A DNA stretch of 64,000 bases, taken from PNON01 sp963757065. Lineage in GTDB: Bacteria > Chloroflexota > Anaerolineae > Anaerolineales > Anaerolineaceae. The position numbers and the translations under genes are program-made. Positions 17,263 to 27,969 of this stretch are shown here, piece after piece; the stretch's first letter is position 1; each line of letters starts with the position of its first letter. The DNA lies in the NCBI GenBank assembly GCA_963757065.1, contig CAVWQC010000007.1, positions 372,001 through 436,000 on the forward strand, in the 5' to 3' direction. Under the pieces are notes generated by a model. That model searched no databases. It worked only from the letters and a program-made list of their open reading frames with translations, and was not told the DNA's origin.

Positions 17263-18153
17263 TTAAACGCTTTTCGGCAGCGCCTTTGCCTTTTTTCCCG
17301 TTTGCGCCAGCACCAGCACAACCAACCAGGGCATCGCCCCGATCCCCAGGCTGATAACCGGGTTAGCCACTACCATCGCTCCTGCCACCGAATTCAGCGT
17401 ATTTCCCAGCGCATGGAAAATGATGGCGATCAACACGCTCTGCGTGCCGTTGATCAGCCAGGAATAGATATACACCATCCCGATCAGCGACATCGTCTGC
17501 CCCAGAAGCGACGGGACAACCAGCGAAAGCTGCGCCGCAAGCGGCAGGTCCGGTGCGCCCTGCAAGGTGTAGTAGATCGTGAAAGGGAAGTGCCACACCG
17601 CCCAGACCAGCCCCGACCACCACACTGCTTTCTCGTGCCCGTAGCCGGCCTGCAAACGCGGCAGGAGATAGGCACGCCATCCGGGTTCCTCACCCAACCC
17701 GCTGGTCAGCAGTTGGTAGACGAACAACCCCAAAATGAGCAGTACCGGCGGGAAGATCCCATCCGGGCGCAGAGTCACCAGCCCGCTGAGCGTCCCGACC
17801 AGCATCGGCAGGAGCGCCACGGCGAGGGCGATCAGGAGCACCATCCCCAGCCAGTAGGGCTTGAACTTCCAGCGCAGCACCGGGGCAAACCATTCCGCCG
17901 CCCGTTTGCGCCCGCCCTCCATCAACGTGACAATCAGCCCTGCCAGGAGCGGCCCATACACCGCCAGGCTAAAGAGCACCACCGCCAGACCGTGTTCGCT
18001 GTTGACGATCGCGAACGAACGCTGATTGAGCAGGTAGTCGATGGTTGGCAGGGGATAGCCCTTTGCCGAAACCAGCACCAGCGCCGGGATCCACAGCACC
18101 CAGGTGATGCCCAATGCCAGCCCAATGAATACCAGGGAGCCGTTTTTCTTCAT
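17263..18153 (-). CDS. CPBP family intramembrane metalloprotease
   Basis: A 296-residue protein with about eight membrane helices. The CAAX/bacteriocin-processing motifs are present: EEPGWRAYLLP near residue 155 (EExxxR), WHFPF near 190 (HxxxF), and FHALGNTLN near 248 (HxxxN/B). These glutamates and histidines form the membrane-embedded active site. Bacterial members process peptides or give self-immunity to bacteriocins; proximity to an Imm26-like gene fits that but does not prove it. GAGAGG precedes ATG 18153. The gene is strikingly GC-rich next to the AT-rich insert, so the two have different histories. Confidence 0.92.
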   Translation of the reverse strand: MKKNGSLVFIGLALGITWVLWIPALVLVSAKGYPLPTIDYLLNQRSFAIVNSEHGLAVVLFSLAVYGPLLAGLIVTLMEGGRKRAAEWFAPVLRWKFKPYWLGMVLLIALAVALLPMLVGTLSGLVTLRPDGIFPPVLLILGLFVYQLLTSGLGEEPGWRAYLLPRLQAGYGHEKAVWWSGLVWAVWHFPFTIYYTLQGAPDLPLAAQLSLVVPSLLGQTMSLIGMVYIYSWLINGTQSVLIAIIFHALGNTLNSVAGAMVVANPVISLGIGAMPWLVVLVLAQTGKKAKALPKSV

Positions 18154-18320
18154 TTTGCCTCTCAGTCGATCCGGATGTAGTCGATACGGAAAGTGTGGGA
18201 TTTTTTAATTCGAAATATTATATCAAAAATTGCCTTTGTTCGCGCCGGTATGTACGTTTCATCCATGGAGCATGCAGGCTGTTATTTATTAACGTTGTAT
18301 TTGAATTCATTCACATCAAC

Positions 18321-18349
18321 TTGACTAGTGCTCCCGCGCATGTTATCAT
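18321..18349 (+). promoter_or_regulatory. Promoter of the hrcA-dnaK operon
   Basis: TTGACT (18321-18326), a 17-base spacer and TATCAT (18344-18349) make a good vegetative promoter. The start would be near 18356, just before the CIRCE operator, so HrcA bound there would block it. Confidence 0.8.
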
Positions 18350-18362
18350 AAATATCAGTTAT

Positions 18363-18389
18363 TTAGCACTCTCTTCAATAGAGTGCTAA
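18363..18389 (+). promoter_or_regulatory. CIRCE operator (HrcA binding site)
   Basis: TTAGCACTC-N9-GAGTGCTAA with no mismatch to the consensus. It lies between the promoter and hrcA ATG 18405 and would repress the chaperone operon until heat stress titrates GroE away from HrcA. Confidence 0.98.
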
Positions 18390-18404
18390 ATATATAAGCG
18401 AAAA

Positions 18405-19439
18405 ATGAAAGAATTAACCGAACGCCAAAATTTCATTCTGACCCTGGTCATTCATGACTATACTCAAAACGCGCAGCCGATCGGGTCGCAGTACCTTGTC
18501 GACCGATATAACCTGGAAATGAGTCCTGCCACCGTGCGGAATGAGCTGTCGGCGCTGGATGATGCCGGGTATCTTTATCAGCCGCATACTTCGGCTGGGC
18601 GTCTCCCCACGGATGTGGGTTACCGCTATTTTGTCGGACGTTTATTAAATGACACCGAACTGCCCCAGACCACCCAGCGCACGATCAGCCACCAGTTTTA
18701 CCAGAGCCGGCAGGATACAGAGCAATGGATGCGCCTGGCAGCTTCTGTCCTGGCACATCAATCCAATGCGGCATCAGTGGTTACTGCGCCGCATACGACC
18801 AAAGCCCGTTTGAAGCATCTTGAGCTGATCGCCACTCGCGGCAGGCAGGTGCTGATGGTGCTGGTACTGATGGGTGGAGAGATCCACCAGCAGGTGCTGA
18901 CGCTCGCAGAACCATTCACCCAGGAACAGCTATCCTCCAGTGCGAACCGGATCAATTCCATGTGCTCGGGGTTGGATACATCTTCCATCAAGAAATTGGC
19001 TGTATCACTGAATCAGCTCGAAGAAGACATTCTCAAGCTCATGCTGCAGGAGCTTCACAACTCATCATCTGCATTGACCGGCGAGATCTTCATGGACGGC
19101 TTCTCGAATGTCCTGGCCGAGCCGGAATTTGCCAACTCGGAAGAGGCACGCAAATCACTGCATTTGCTGGAAGAACGCTCCAAGCTTGAAAACCTGCTCG
19201 ACCGGACTGTTCTGCATTCCTCCATCGGCGGAGTCCAGGTCCTGATCGGCGGTGAAGGCAAAGACGAAGATCTGCGCCAGTGTTCGGTGGTGCTGGCACG
19301 CTACGGTGTTCCAGGCCTGGCAACCGGTACGCTGGGAGTATTGGGGCCGACGCGTATGTTCTATGGAAAAACGATCTCCACTGTGCGGTTCATGGCCGGG
19401 CTGCTGAGCGACCTGGTAACAGATAATTTGATGGAATGA
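18405..19439 (+). CDS. hrcA: Heat-inducible transcription repressor HrcA
   Basis: A 344-residue repressor. The N-terminal winged helix (about 1-75) contains MSPATVRNELSALDDAGYLYQPHTSAGRLPT in pieces typical of the family, notably SPATVRNE and HTSAGR. The GAF-like middle and C-terminal dimerisation part follow, with TVRFMAGLLSDLV at the end. It binds CIRCE, present 16 bp upstream, so it regulates itself and grpE-dnaK-dnaJ. It is first in the operon; a 145-bp repeat-filled gap separates it from grpE. Confidence 0.97.
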   Translation: MKELTERQNFILTLVIHDYTQNAQPIGSQYLVDRYNLEMSPATVRNELSALDDAGYLYQPHTSAGRLPTDVGYRYFVGRLLNDTELPQTTQRTISHQFYQSRQDTEQWMRLAASVLAHQSNAASVVTAPHTTKARLKHLELIATRGRQVLMVLVLMGGEIHQQVLTLAEPFTQEQLSSSANRINSMCSGLDTSSIKKLAVSLNQLEEDILKLMLQELHNSSSALTGEIFMDGFSNVLAEPEFANSEEARKSLHLLEERSKLENLLDRTVLHSSIGGVQVLIGGEGKDEDLRQCSVVLARYGVPGLATGTLGVLGPTRMFYGKTISTVRFMAGLLSDLVTDNLME

Positions 19440-19572
19440 GTAGTGAGAATAGAGAATAGAGAAGTGAGAAGTGATTAGTGATTAGTGAGTAGGGATTAGT
19501 GAGTAAGTAAGTAGTGAGTAGTGAAAGTAGTAGGGATTAGTGCGAAATAATTGGTGATTAGTGAAGAGCTAG
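19440..19572 (+). repeat. Purine-rich short-unit repeat tract (copy 2)
   Basis: Starts right after the hrcA stop and fills the gap to grpE with GAGAATAG, GAAGTGAGAAGTG, GTGATTAGTGATTAG and GTGAGTAGGGATTAG units. The purine-rich strand is the coding strand. No promoter or terminator is visible in it, so it is transcribed within the operon. Confidence 0.85.
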
Positions 19573-19584
19573 TTGGGAGTTATT

Positions 19585-20139
19585 ATGGTTGAAAAGAAGC
19601 ACAAATTTGGAAAAAAGACTGAAGAACAGATCAATCCGGAAGGCTGCGAAGATACACCATCTTCGGAAGGAAATATTATTGCTTCCATGCAAAATGAAAT
19701 GGATTGCCTGAACAAAAAATCAGCAGAATACTTTGAAGGCTGGCAGCGTGAGCGGGCGGACTTTCTGAACTATAAGAAACGCATCGAGCGCGATCAGATC
19801 CAGGCATCCCAGGACATCGTTGGTCGTGTAGCCAAGAAGTATTTACCGGTATTGGATGATCTTGAGCGGGCATTAAAGAACAAACCCGAGCATGGGGATG
19901 GCCGTGTCTGGTCTGAAGGTATCGTATTGATCCAGAAAAAGCTGCAGGGAATCCTGGAATCGGAAGGGATCTCAGAAATTAAAGCCGAGGGTGAGGAGTT
20001 CGACCCGACCCGGCATGAAGCACTTTCACAGGAACCAAGTTCCGCCCATAAAAGCGGACATATTATTGAAGTCATTCAAAAAGGGTACATGATAGGAGAC
20101 CGCGTATTGCGGCCATCATTGGTCAGGGTAGCCGAATAG
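19585..20139 (+). CDS. grpE: Nucleotide exchange factor GrpE
   Basis: A 184-residue GrpE. I choose ATG 19585 with TGGGAG five bases upstream, not the in-frame TTG at 19573. A charged N-terminus leads into the long coiled-coil helix (about 35-85, with FLNYKKRIERDQ) that dimerises, then the C-terminal beta domain that opens the DnaK nucleotide cleft (GEEFDPTRHEALSQEP, GYMIGDRVLRPSLVRVAE in pieces). Second gene of the HrcA operon, seven bases before dnaK. Confidence 0.96.
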   Translation: MVEKKHKFGKKTEEQINPEGCEDTPSSEGNIIASMQNEMDCLNKKSAEYFEGWQRERADFLNYKKRIERDQIQASQDIVGRVAKKYLPVLDDLERALKNKPEHGDGRVWSEGIVLIQKKLQGILESEGISEIKAEGEEFDPTRHEALSQEPSSAHKSGHIIEVIQKGYMIGDRVLRPSLVRVAE

Positions 20140-20146
20140 GAGAAAA

Positions 20147-22063
20147 ATGGGAAAAATCATTGGAATCGATCTAGGAACTACAAATTCAGTCGTGGCTGTC
20201 ATGCAAGGCGGCGAACCCATCGTTATTCCTTCTGCTGAAGGTGAACGACTGGTACCCTCTGTGGTTGCAGTCAACAAAAATCATGAAAGATTGGTAGGCC
20301 GGGTAGCCCGCAACCAGTCCATCGTCAATTCGGAGAACACCATTTTCTCCATCAAACGCTTCATGGGCCGGAAGTATGAAGATCCTGAAGTGCAGCGTAC
20401 CCTTGCACGCATCCCGTATAAAGCGAGCAAAGCTCCAAACGGTGATATGCGCGTGACCCTCGACGGGAAAGATTATTCCCCGCCGGAAGTCTCCGCCATG
20501 ATCCTCGCCAAGCTCAAAGCCGATGCAGAAGCCTTCCTGGGCGAAGCTGTGACCCAGGCTGTCATTACTGTACCGGCATACTTCAATGATGCCCAGCGTA
20601 ATGCAACCAAGGATGCAGGCAAGATCGCCGGTTTGGAAGTGCTGCGCATCATCAATGAACCGACCGCTTCTTCACTGGCCTACGGTCTTGACAAGAAAAA
20701 GAACGAGACCATCGCCGTATACGACCTGGGCGGTGGTACATTTGATATTTCCATCCTGGATGTCGGCGACGGCGTGTTCCAGGTGCGTTCCACCAGCGGT
20801 GATACCTTCCTGGGCGGTGATGATTTCGATCAGCGCGTGCTGGATTACCTGGTGGACGAATTCAAACGTGAAAACCTGATCGACTTAAAGAATGACCGCC
20901 AGGCGTTACAGCGCTTGAAAGAAGCTGCTGAAAAAGCCAAGATCGAGCTTTCTTCCACCATGCAGGCAGAGATCAACCTGCCTTATATCACCGCAGATGC
21001 ATCCGGACCCAAGCACCTGGTCATGACATTGACCCGCGCCAAGCTGGAACAATTAACCGGTGACCTGGTCCAAAAGACCCTCGAACCGGTCCGCCGCGCC
21101 ATCACAGATGCCGGATTGAAAGCCGCCGATATTGATGAGGTGGTGCTGGTGGGTGGTATGACCCGCATGCCGCTGGTTCAGGAAACCGTCAAGCGTGAAT
21201 TCAACAAAGAACCCCACAAGGGTGTGAATCCTGACGAAGTGGTAGCCATCGGTGCAGCCATCCAGGCCGGTGTTCTGGGTGGTGAAGTGAAAGATATCCT
21301 GCTGTTGGATGTCACCCCGCTGACCCTCTCCATTGAGACACTCGGCAATGTTGCCACACCATTGATCGAACGCAATACAACCGTTCCAACCCGCAAGAGC
21401 CAGGTATTTTCCACTGCTTCTGATAACCAGACCCAGGTGGAGATCCACGTGCTGCAGGGTGAACGCCCGATGGCTGCTGATAACAAGAGCCTCGGCCAAT
21501 TCACACTGGATGGCATCCCGACTGCTCCCCGCGGTGTTCCTCAGGTGGAAGTGACATTTGATATCGATGCGAACGGCATCATCAAAGTCACCGCATCAGA
21601 TAAAGCCACCGGCCGCAGCCAGCACATCACCATTACCGCTTCATCCGGTTTGAACGAAGCTGAAGTGGAACGCATGCGCAAGGAAGCTGAACTGCATGCG
21701 GATGAAGATAAAAAACGAAAAGATTTGATCGAAGCCCGCAACCATGCAGATAATACGATCTATACTGTCGAAAAAACACTCAAAGATCTGGGCGAAAAAG
21801 TCCCTGCGGATATGAAAACCAAGGCAGAGGATGGCGCCAAGAAGCTGCGCGAGGTAATGACTTCTGAAGATACCGAAACGATCAAGAAAGCCACAGAAGA
21901 ATTGACCACTGTTCTCCAGGGAATTGGCGCAGCTGCTTATCAGCAAACTCCACCGCCCGCAGGAGATGCAGGTGACCCAGGTGCTGGACCTAGCGATTCC
22001 ACTGGTGGTCAGCAGAAACCCGGTGGTGAAGATGTGGTTGATGGTGAATTTAAGAGCGTATAG
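20147..22063 (+). CDS. dnaK: Chaperone protein DnaK (Hsp70)
   Basis: A full 638-residue Hsp70. The ATPase domain opens GIDLGTTNSVVAVMQGG; the phosphate and adenosine motifs YDLGGGTFDISILD (about 185) and VLVGGMTRMPLVQ (about 330) are intact. The substrate-binding beta domain and helical lid follow, ending in a disordered Gly/Pro tail and the terminal EDVVDGEFKSV. It refolds proteins in the cytoplasm with DnaJ and GrpE, both encoded alongside. GGAG precedes ATG 20147. No frameshift over 1.9 kb. Confidence 0.99.
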   Translation: MGKIIGIDLGTTNSVVAVMQGGEPIVIPSAEGERLVPSVVAVNKNHERLVGRVARNQSIVNSENTIFSIKRFMGRKYEDPEVQRTLARIPYKASKAPNGDMRVTLDGKDYSPPEVSAMILAKLKADAEAFLGEAVTQAVITVPAYFNDAQRNATKDAGKIAGLEVLRIINEPTASSLAYGLDKKKNETIAVYDLGGGTFDISILDVGDGVFQVRSTSGDTFLGGDDFDQRVLDYLVDEFKRENLIDLKNDRQALQRLKEAAEKAKIELSSTMQAEINLPYITADASGPKHLVMTLTRAKLEQLTGDLVQKTLEPVRRAITDAGLKAADIDEVVLVGGMTRMPLVQETVKREFNKEPHKGVNPDEVVAIGAAIQAGVLGGEVKDILLLDVTPLTLSIETLGNVATPLIERNTTVPTRKSQVFSTASDNQTQVEIHVLQGERPMAADNKSLGQFTLDGIPTAPRGVPQVEVTFDIDANGIIKVTASDKATGRSQHITITASSGLNEAEVERMRKEAELHADEDKKRKDLIEARNHADNTIYTVEKTLKDLGEKVPADMKTKAEDGAKKLREVMTSEDTETIKKATEELTTVLQGIGAAAYQQTPPPAGDAGDPGAGPSDSTGGQQKPGGEDVVDGEFKSV

Positions 22064-22077
22064 CTTTTGAACATTAT

Positions 22078-22129
22078 TACCGCGAAGGACGTATATGGTT
22101 TTTCTGACTGTTATACGTTCTTTGCGGTA
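22078..22129 (+). other. Long imperfect hairpin between dnaK and dnaJ
   Basis: TACCGCGAAGGACGTATA pairs with TATACGTTCTTTGCGGTA with two or three mismatches across a 16-base loop. No T tract follows, so an RNA processing or stability element that sets the dnaK:dnaJ ratio is more likely than a terminator. Confidence 0.65.
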
Positions 22130-22147
22130 TGGATTTAAGCAGGTCAA

Positions 22148-23272
22148 ATGGCACAAAGAGATTACTACGAAGTTTTAGGGGTGGATCGAAATGCAAGCGC
22201 GGATGATCTAAAATCCGCGTTTCGTTCCCTCGCACGCAAATACCACCCTGATATCAATAAAGAACACGACGCTGAAGAAAAATTCAAAGAGATCAACGAA
22301 GCGTATGCCGTTTTGTCTGACCCGGAAAAAAGGGCTGCCTTTGACCGTTATGGCCATGCCGGGTTGAATGGCATGGGTGGAATGCCGGACTTCTCCACCA
22401 TCGATCTAAGCGATCTTTTCAGCGAATTCTTCGGATTTGGCGGAATGAGCGGCAGCCGCGGCCGTAAGACGCGTAATGCACCCCGCCGGGGTCAGGACCT
22501 GGGAATGAAAATGGAACTGGCCTTCGAAGAGGCAGTCTTTGGTGTGGAAAAAGAATTCGAGTTTGACCGGGATGAATCCTGTTCTGTGTGCCGTGGAAGC
22601 GGTGCAGAACCCGGAACAACTCCGACCCGCTGCAGTACCTGTGAAGGCAAGGGCGAAGTGCGGCAAGTACGGCAGACCTTCCTCGGTTCGATGGTCCAGG
22701 TGACCACCTGCCCGGCCTGTAATGGTTCGGGTGAAGTGATCAGTTCACCCTGCAAGCAATGCCGGGGCAAAGGTCTGGAGCGGAAGCGCATCAAGAAGAC
22801 AGTAGCTGTTCCTGCCGGAGTGGATACTGGTACCCAGATCCGCCTGGCTGGCGAAGGACAACCCGGGCAGAACGGTGGTCCGAACGGTAATTTCTACGTG
22901 GAAGTGGAAGTGAAACCGCATGCCTTCTTCACCCGCCGGCAAAATGATGTACTGCTGAATCTGAGCATCAATGTGGCTCAGGCTGTCCTGGGTGCTGAAA
23001 TTGACGTACCGACAGTCGATGGAAAAATGAAATTAAAGATTCCCGCTGGAACCCAACCTGGAAAAGTATTCACAATCCGCGGGAAGGGCATACCCCATTT
23101 GAAATCAACAGGACGCGGCAATGAGCTGGTTTTCGTTAACGTGGATATTCCCCAAAAATTGGATGATAACCAGCGCAAATTATTCGAAGACCTGGCTGCA
23201 ACCCTGGGCACAGAAGTCCATCCCCAGGAACACAGCTTCATTGACTGGTTGAAGGAAGCCATCGGTGGCTGA
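22148..23272 (+). CDS. dnaJ: Chaperone protein DnaJ
   Basis: A 374-residue type I Hsp40. J domain (1-70) with the HPD triad in KYHPDINK that triggers DnaK ATP hydrolysis, a short Gly/Phe/Met-rich linker (about 75-115), four zinc-finger repeats CxxCxGxG (CSVCRGSG, CSTCEGKG, CPACNGSG, CKQCRGKG; about 140-215), and C-terminal client-binding domains. ATG 22148 follows AGGTC. The stop overlaps the GTG start of prmA, so the two are coupled. Confidence 0.98.
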   Translation: MAQRDYYEVLGVDRNASADDLKSAFRSLARKYHPDINKEHDAEEKFKEINEAYAVLSDPEKRAAFDRYGHAGLNGMGGMPDFSTIDLSDLFSEFFGFGGMSGSRGRKTRNAPRRGQDLGMKMELAFEEAVFGVEKEFEFDRDESCSVCRGSGAEPGTTPTRCSTCEGKGEVRQVRQTFLGSMVQVTTCPACNGSGEVISSPCKQCRGKGLERKRIKKTVAVPAGVDTGTQIRLAGEGQPGQNGGPNGNFYVEVEVKPHAFFTRRQNDVLLNLSINVAQAVLGAEIDVPTVDGKMKLKIPAGTQPGKVFTIRGKGIPHLKSTGRGNELVFVNVDIPQKLDDNQRKLFEDLAATLGTEVHPQEHSFIDWLKEAIGG

Positions 23273-24177
23273 TCCACGTTGGTTGGAAGTGTCACTCGTA
23301 GTAGATGGAGAACTCGCTGAAGCACTGGCAGATCTCCTATCAAGGTATGTTGAAGGCGGGGTCGTTGTAGAAAGCGGCATCAAATTCGCCAGCATCGATG
23401 ATGAAGGCCAGGCAGGCGGACCTGTGCGTGTTTTCGGGTATATTCCCGTGGACGAAAAGCTGGAAGTTACCCGGCAAAAACTGGAAAACGGACTGTGGCA
23501 CCTGGGACAGATCCAGCCGTTGCCAATACCGCAATACCGGCCAATCGAAGACCAGGATTGGATGACATCCTGGAAAAAACACTATCATCCCATCGCCGTT
23601 GGGAAGAAGATATTGATCCTGCCAGCCTGGATCGAGCAGGAGAAAACAGATCGGGTGGTTGTTCGCATCGATCCGAGTATGGCTTTTGGAACCGGGACGC
23701 ATCCCACCACACAGTTATGCCTGGAAATGGTGGAAGAATACTGCCAACCGGGGATTGATGTAATCGATGTGGGCTGCGGTTCAGGCATCCTCTCCATTGC
23801 TGCGATCAAGCTGGGGGCAAAGAAAGCGCTGGCAGTGGATATCGATCCGCTTTCGGTTAAAGCCACCCGGGAGAACTCAGATGCCAATGGGGTGTTAAAA
23901 AACATGGAAATTGGTGAAGGATCTGTGGAGGAAGTACTTAATAACAAATACTCCATCCGAAGCGCACCGTTGGTTCTGGCAAATATACTTGCACCGGTCA
24001 TCATAAAGTTATTATCGGATGGATTAGCGAAATTCTTGATGCCTCAATGGTATACTGGTTCTATCGGGAATCCTCGAAGAACAGGAGCCCAATGTACTAC
24101 TGGCAGCAGAAAAATGTGGACTTAAATTACTACAGAAGAAACAAATGGGGGATTGGGTTTCCCTTGCCATGCAATAA
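23265..24177 (+). CDS. prmA: Ribosomal protein L11 methyltransferase (one frameshift)
   Basis: SAM-dependent enzyme that trimethylates ribosomal protein L11. GTG 23265 overlaps the dnaJ stop. The N-terminal L11-recognition domain is followed by the Rossmann core: FGTGTHPTTQLCL (about 143), the SAM loop VIDVGCGSGILSIAA (about 167), and LVLANILAPVI (about 233). At about 24043 one extra C breaks the frame; in the shifted frame the normal end follows (LVLSGILEEQEPNVLL ... QMGDWVSLAMQ, TAA 24175-24177), giving about 303 residues. prmA next to dnaJ is common in Gram-positive-like genomes. Its target L11 is encoded at 59665. Confidence 0.93.
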
Positions 24178-24212
24178 TATCGCGAATCGAAATTTTTATG
24201 TTTAGTTTATGC

Positions 24213-24235
24213 ACACCAGAGATCTGGTGTGTTTT
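24213..24235 (+). terminator. Terminator of the hrcA-prmA operon
   Basis: ACACCAGA / TCTGGTGT hairpin followed by GTTTT, 36 bp after the restored prmA stop. That spacing supports the frame-corrected prmA end. From here to 24445 nothing further is visible. Confidence 0.75.
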
Positions 24236-24445
24236 AATATATGAACAACAATTGTCCAATCTTTGATAAATGCAGCAGCATATGTATCATCTTCACCTGG
24301 AAAAGATCAATCTTCGGCTTGGTTAATATTATATGCCTATAATCAGGTATATTAGTTGCAATCTGATCAAGTGGGGTAAAGTCAGTTATTACCCTTAACA
24401 AGGAATAAAGGTAAACATCTGGATAATCTAAAGTGAAAGATAATC

Positions 24446-27400
24446 ATGACCAAGCAAATAAATGAAATAATATCTGAAAGTGTTGATGACAAACAGGTAG
24501 CAAGTATTCTTAATAAACTCATTTGGACTTCCTGGTGTGCGTATTTATTCCTCTTAGTCACTGGTCTATATTATAAAGATTGGAATTTAATCACAGTCAG
24601 TTCTTATTGGATGTGCACTGCTTTTCATACCATTTATTTTAGTCAGAAAAGGTCATGTGCAGATAAGTAGTCTGATCACAATTTTGATCGTGATTGGCAC
24701 AGTAACCTACATTGCTATAGTCGGTCAGGGTATCCGTGATATAGCCATTATTTCATTTCCCATCATAATTATTTTTGCAGGGCTTACTTTAAGAAGACGT
24801 CTATTTGGATTTTGCGTCGGAGTGACCATAGTTGCATCAATTGGATTAGTTTTCGGTGAAACGAAAAGGTGGTTCGTAACAAAACCTTTCGATGGAACAA
24901 ATTCTAACTTGTTCTATCTCTTGGGGATAACGATCATTTTATTGATAGCAGCACTGGCAGCGGATCTTCTCGCGAAGAATGTGCGAAAAACAAGAAATTT
25001 GACACAACAGGAAGTCAGCAAGCGAAAACGAGTAGAGACACAAAACCGAATAATCTCCGAAGTACAGGACGATTCTTCTGCGTCCTTTCAATTTGGACGA
25101 TGCTTACAGGCTTGTGTCCGAAAAAGTCAAGGAACTGATCGGTGATTGTATAACAATCACTTCCATCCTGGATACAAAACATAGCAACTTGCGATGAACA
25201 GTATCCATGGTTTGGATGTTCCCATGGAAAAGTTATTACCTGTATTTGGTTTTGATCCCCGGGATAAAGAATTTTCACTGGACGATATATCCGAAGAAGA
25301 TTTCATTATATACCGAAGTGGTAGGCTTGAACTCCTTGAAGGGGGATTTTATACATTCACAGAACGCATGGTTCCTCAACCAGCTTGCCTTGTTATTGAA
25401 AAAATTCTGCGAATTCAAAAAATATATACCATGGGATTCATACATGACAATGAGTTTCGTGGCTCATTAGCAATTCTTGCCCGGGGAGATATTTCACCTT
25501 TTATAGGAACTATTGAACAAATTATGAATTTGGCAATCATTGCCATAGAACGCAAGCGAGCGGAAGAAGAAATAGAAAAAAATGAGAAGCGCTTTCAGGC
25601 GATTGATCGAGCATGGACGGGACAATATTTCCCTCCTGGCGGCAGATGGAACATTAATATGGGAAAACCCGTCTGCTTCCAATACCCTGGGTTATGAACT
25701 GAATCAATTCGTTGGGCACAACTTATTTGAACTCATCCATCCTGACGAGAAGAAACTTATCCGCGATATGTTCATGCAAGTCATGCAATCACCAGGTAAT
25801 ATTCTGGAGGGTGAAGCGCGGCTTTTACATGCTGACGGGACGTGGCGCTGGATCGAGTGTACAGCCACAAATCTTCTGGAAGAACCCAGTGTTCAGGCAA
25901 TTGTGCTCAATTATCGAGATATCACCAAGCGCAAACTAGGCAGAAGAAGCTTTACAAAATGCACACCAGCGGCAGGAAAGTATCATCGAAGGTACAGGTG
26001 CAGCCACCTGGGAGTGGAATGTTCAAACCGGGGAGACTGTTTTCAACGATATGTGGGCGCAGCTCATCGGTTATTCATTGGATGAACTGGCTCCGATCAG
26101 CATCAAAACATGGGAAACTTTTACCCACCCGGATGACCTCGCACGATCCAACAAAATTAATAGAACAGCATTTTGCAGGCGAGCTGCCTTATTATGAATG
26201 CGAATGTCGAATGAGACACAAAGACGGCCATTGGATCTGGATTCAGGATCGCGGACGACTCATGAGCCGTACTGCGGATGGTAAGCCGCTGATGATGTTC
26301 GGCACCCATACGGATATCACCAAACGTAAACTGGCGGAAGAAGCAATGCGTGAAAGCGAGGCACGTTATAAAATCATTATTTGAAAATTCTCCTGTAGCA
26401 CTTTGGGAAGAAGACTTCTCTCAAGTTGTTGCTGGAATTAATGAGATCGGTTTGCAAAGTGATTTTCTCAGGCAATATTTGGAATCGCATCCGGATTTTG
26501 TTATTAGCCTTATGTCAAAAATAGTGATAAACGATGTAAATAAAGCCACATTGCAGCTATTTGGGTATGAAGACAAGCAGAGGCTAATTAGTAATACATC
26601 CAATTTGTTTAAAAACGTTTCCCACGAAACATTAGTGGATGAATTGATGGCTATGAGTACCCGTCAGACGAGTTATGAAATCATTGTAGATAACTCCCGT
26701 GCAGATGGGAAAGTTATTAATGTGAGAGTGCGTTGGTCAGTCTACCCGGGCCATGAAGCCGACATGAGCAGGGTTATCGTCAATACAGCGGATATTACCC
26801 AGCAAATTCAAGCGATCAGTGTGCAATCAGCGATCTACCGAATTTCCCAGGCAGCCAGTGCTGCCGAGAACCTGCAGGAGCTATACAAGTCGATCCACAT
26901 GATCCTGGGTGAATTAATGCCTGCCAAGAATTTTTATATTGCTCTCTATGATGGTGATGAAGGAATGATTTCCTTCCCGTACCATGTTGATGAAATGGAT
27001 CCACCACTACAACCCAGAAAGTTCGGAAATGGATGGACCGAATATGTTATTAGGACAGGCCAGCCGGTGCTCCTGTCACCGGAAAATTTAGAGCAATTGG
27101 AAGAAGAAGAAGGGGTAAAGACAACTGGATCGAATTCAATTGACTGGCTGGGTGTCCCCCTCAAAGTAGAGGATCGGATAATCGGCATGGCTGCTGTCCA
27201 GACCTACTCTGAAGGTGTCAGGTACACTGAGGTAGAAAAAGAGATCCTGGTTTTCGTATCAAATCAGATTGCTATGGCGATCGATCGTAAACGAATTGAA
27301 GAGAAGCTTAAGTATTCAAGTACTCACGAACCACTCACCGGATTATATAACCGTGGTTACTATGAGGAAGAGATCAAACGCCTGAGTACTGGTCGTCAAT

Positions 27401-27780
27401 TCCCGGTGGGTGTGATCATGATGGATATCGATGGATTAAAAGTCATTAATGATAAATATGGCCATGCTGCAGGAGATGAGTTATTAAAATCATTTGCATC
27501 AGTATTACAAAAAGAATTCAGGTCAAATGATGTCGTAGCCCGTATCGGAGGAGATGAGTTTAGCGTACTGCTTCCGTTATCACCAATGAAAATTGTAAAA
27601 AAAGCAGTGGAACGTACCCAAAAGTCCGTCGATGCGTTTAATTTGCTCAATCCTCAAATTCATCTCTCGTTTTCAGCTGGATATTTTACAACCGAAAGTG
27701 GTGATTCCGTTCTAGATGCAATCAAACACGCCGATGCATTGATGTATCACGATAAAACCAGTAAGAAAGCAGCAAGATAA
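24446..27780 (+). pseudogene. Membrane PAS/GAF diguanylate cyclase (GGDEF), seven frameshifts
   Basis: Joined across its breaks this is a sensor of about 1,110 residues, paralogous over its N-terminus to the intact gene at 27970. Order: six-helix membrane region (24446-24980), first GAF-like part (about 25070-25540), PAS (25600-25935), PAS (25960-26330), PAS (26370-26800), GAF (26830-27290), GGDEF (27300-27770). The active site RIGGDEF near 27547 is canonical and the inhibitory I-site RSND lies five residues before it, so the domain should make c-di-GMP under product control. Shifts near 24600, 25070, 25600, 25939, 26150 and 26370 fit one extra base each; the one at 25193 fits a missing base. 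The part from 26380 onward is a clean frame and could be translated alone. Confidence 0.82.
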
Positions 27781-27969
27781 GTTTAATTAGTATACATAAA
27801 AGCGAAGAAAAATTAGATCGTCAAGTCTGCAACATCACATCTATGGGTCATTTCACTGGCTTGGCATAACCACAAATTTGTAGTCAATTTGATTTTCCAG
27901 CAACTGAGGAATTATTTCCTGGTGAGTGCCAAATCATTTTGACTTGAGAGTTCCAGGTCAGAGAAGATC

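Noticed and set aside
17302..18180. 292-codon plus-strand frame opposite the CPBP protease
   Set aside because: It is antisense to a clear membrane protease with intact motifs, has Gln/His/Arg-rich composition typical of a GC-rich shadow frame, and no ribosome site.
19440..19572. CRISPR-like array between hrcA and grpE
   Set aside because: Units are 7-16 bp, contiguous and variable, with no unique spacers; this is a tandem purine-rich repeat.
8930..24050. Genome-wide programmed +1 frameshifting as a new translation mode
   Set aside because: The break points share no slippery codon pair, have no stop codon in the zero frame at the break (27-40 codons pass before a stop in prmA and pheS), and a few need -1. 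Error or decay is simpler.
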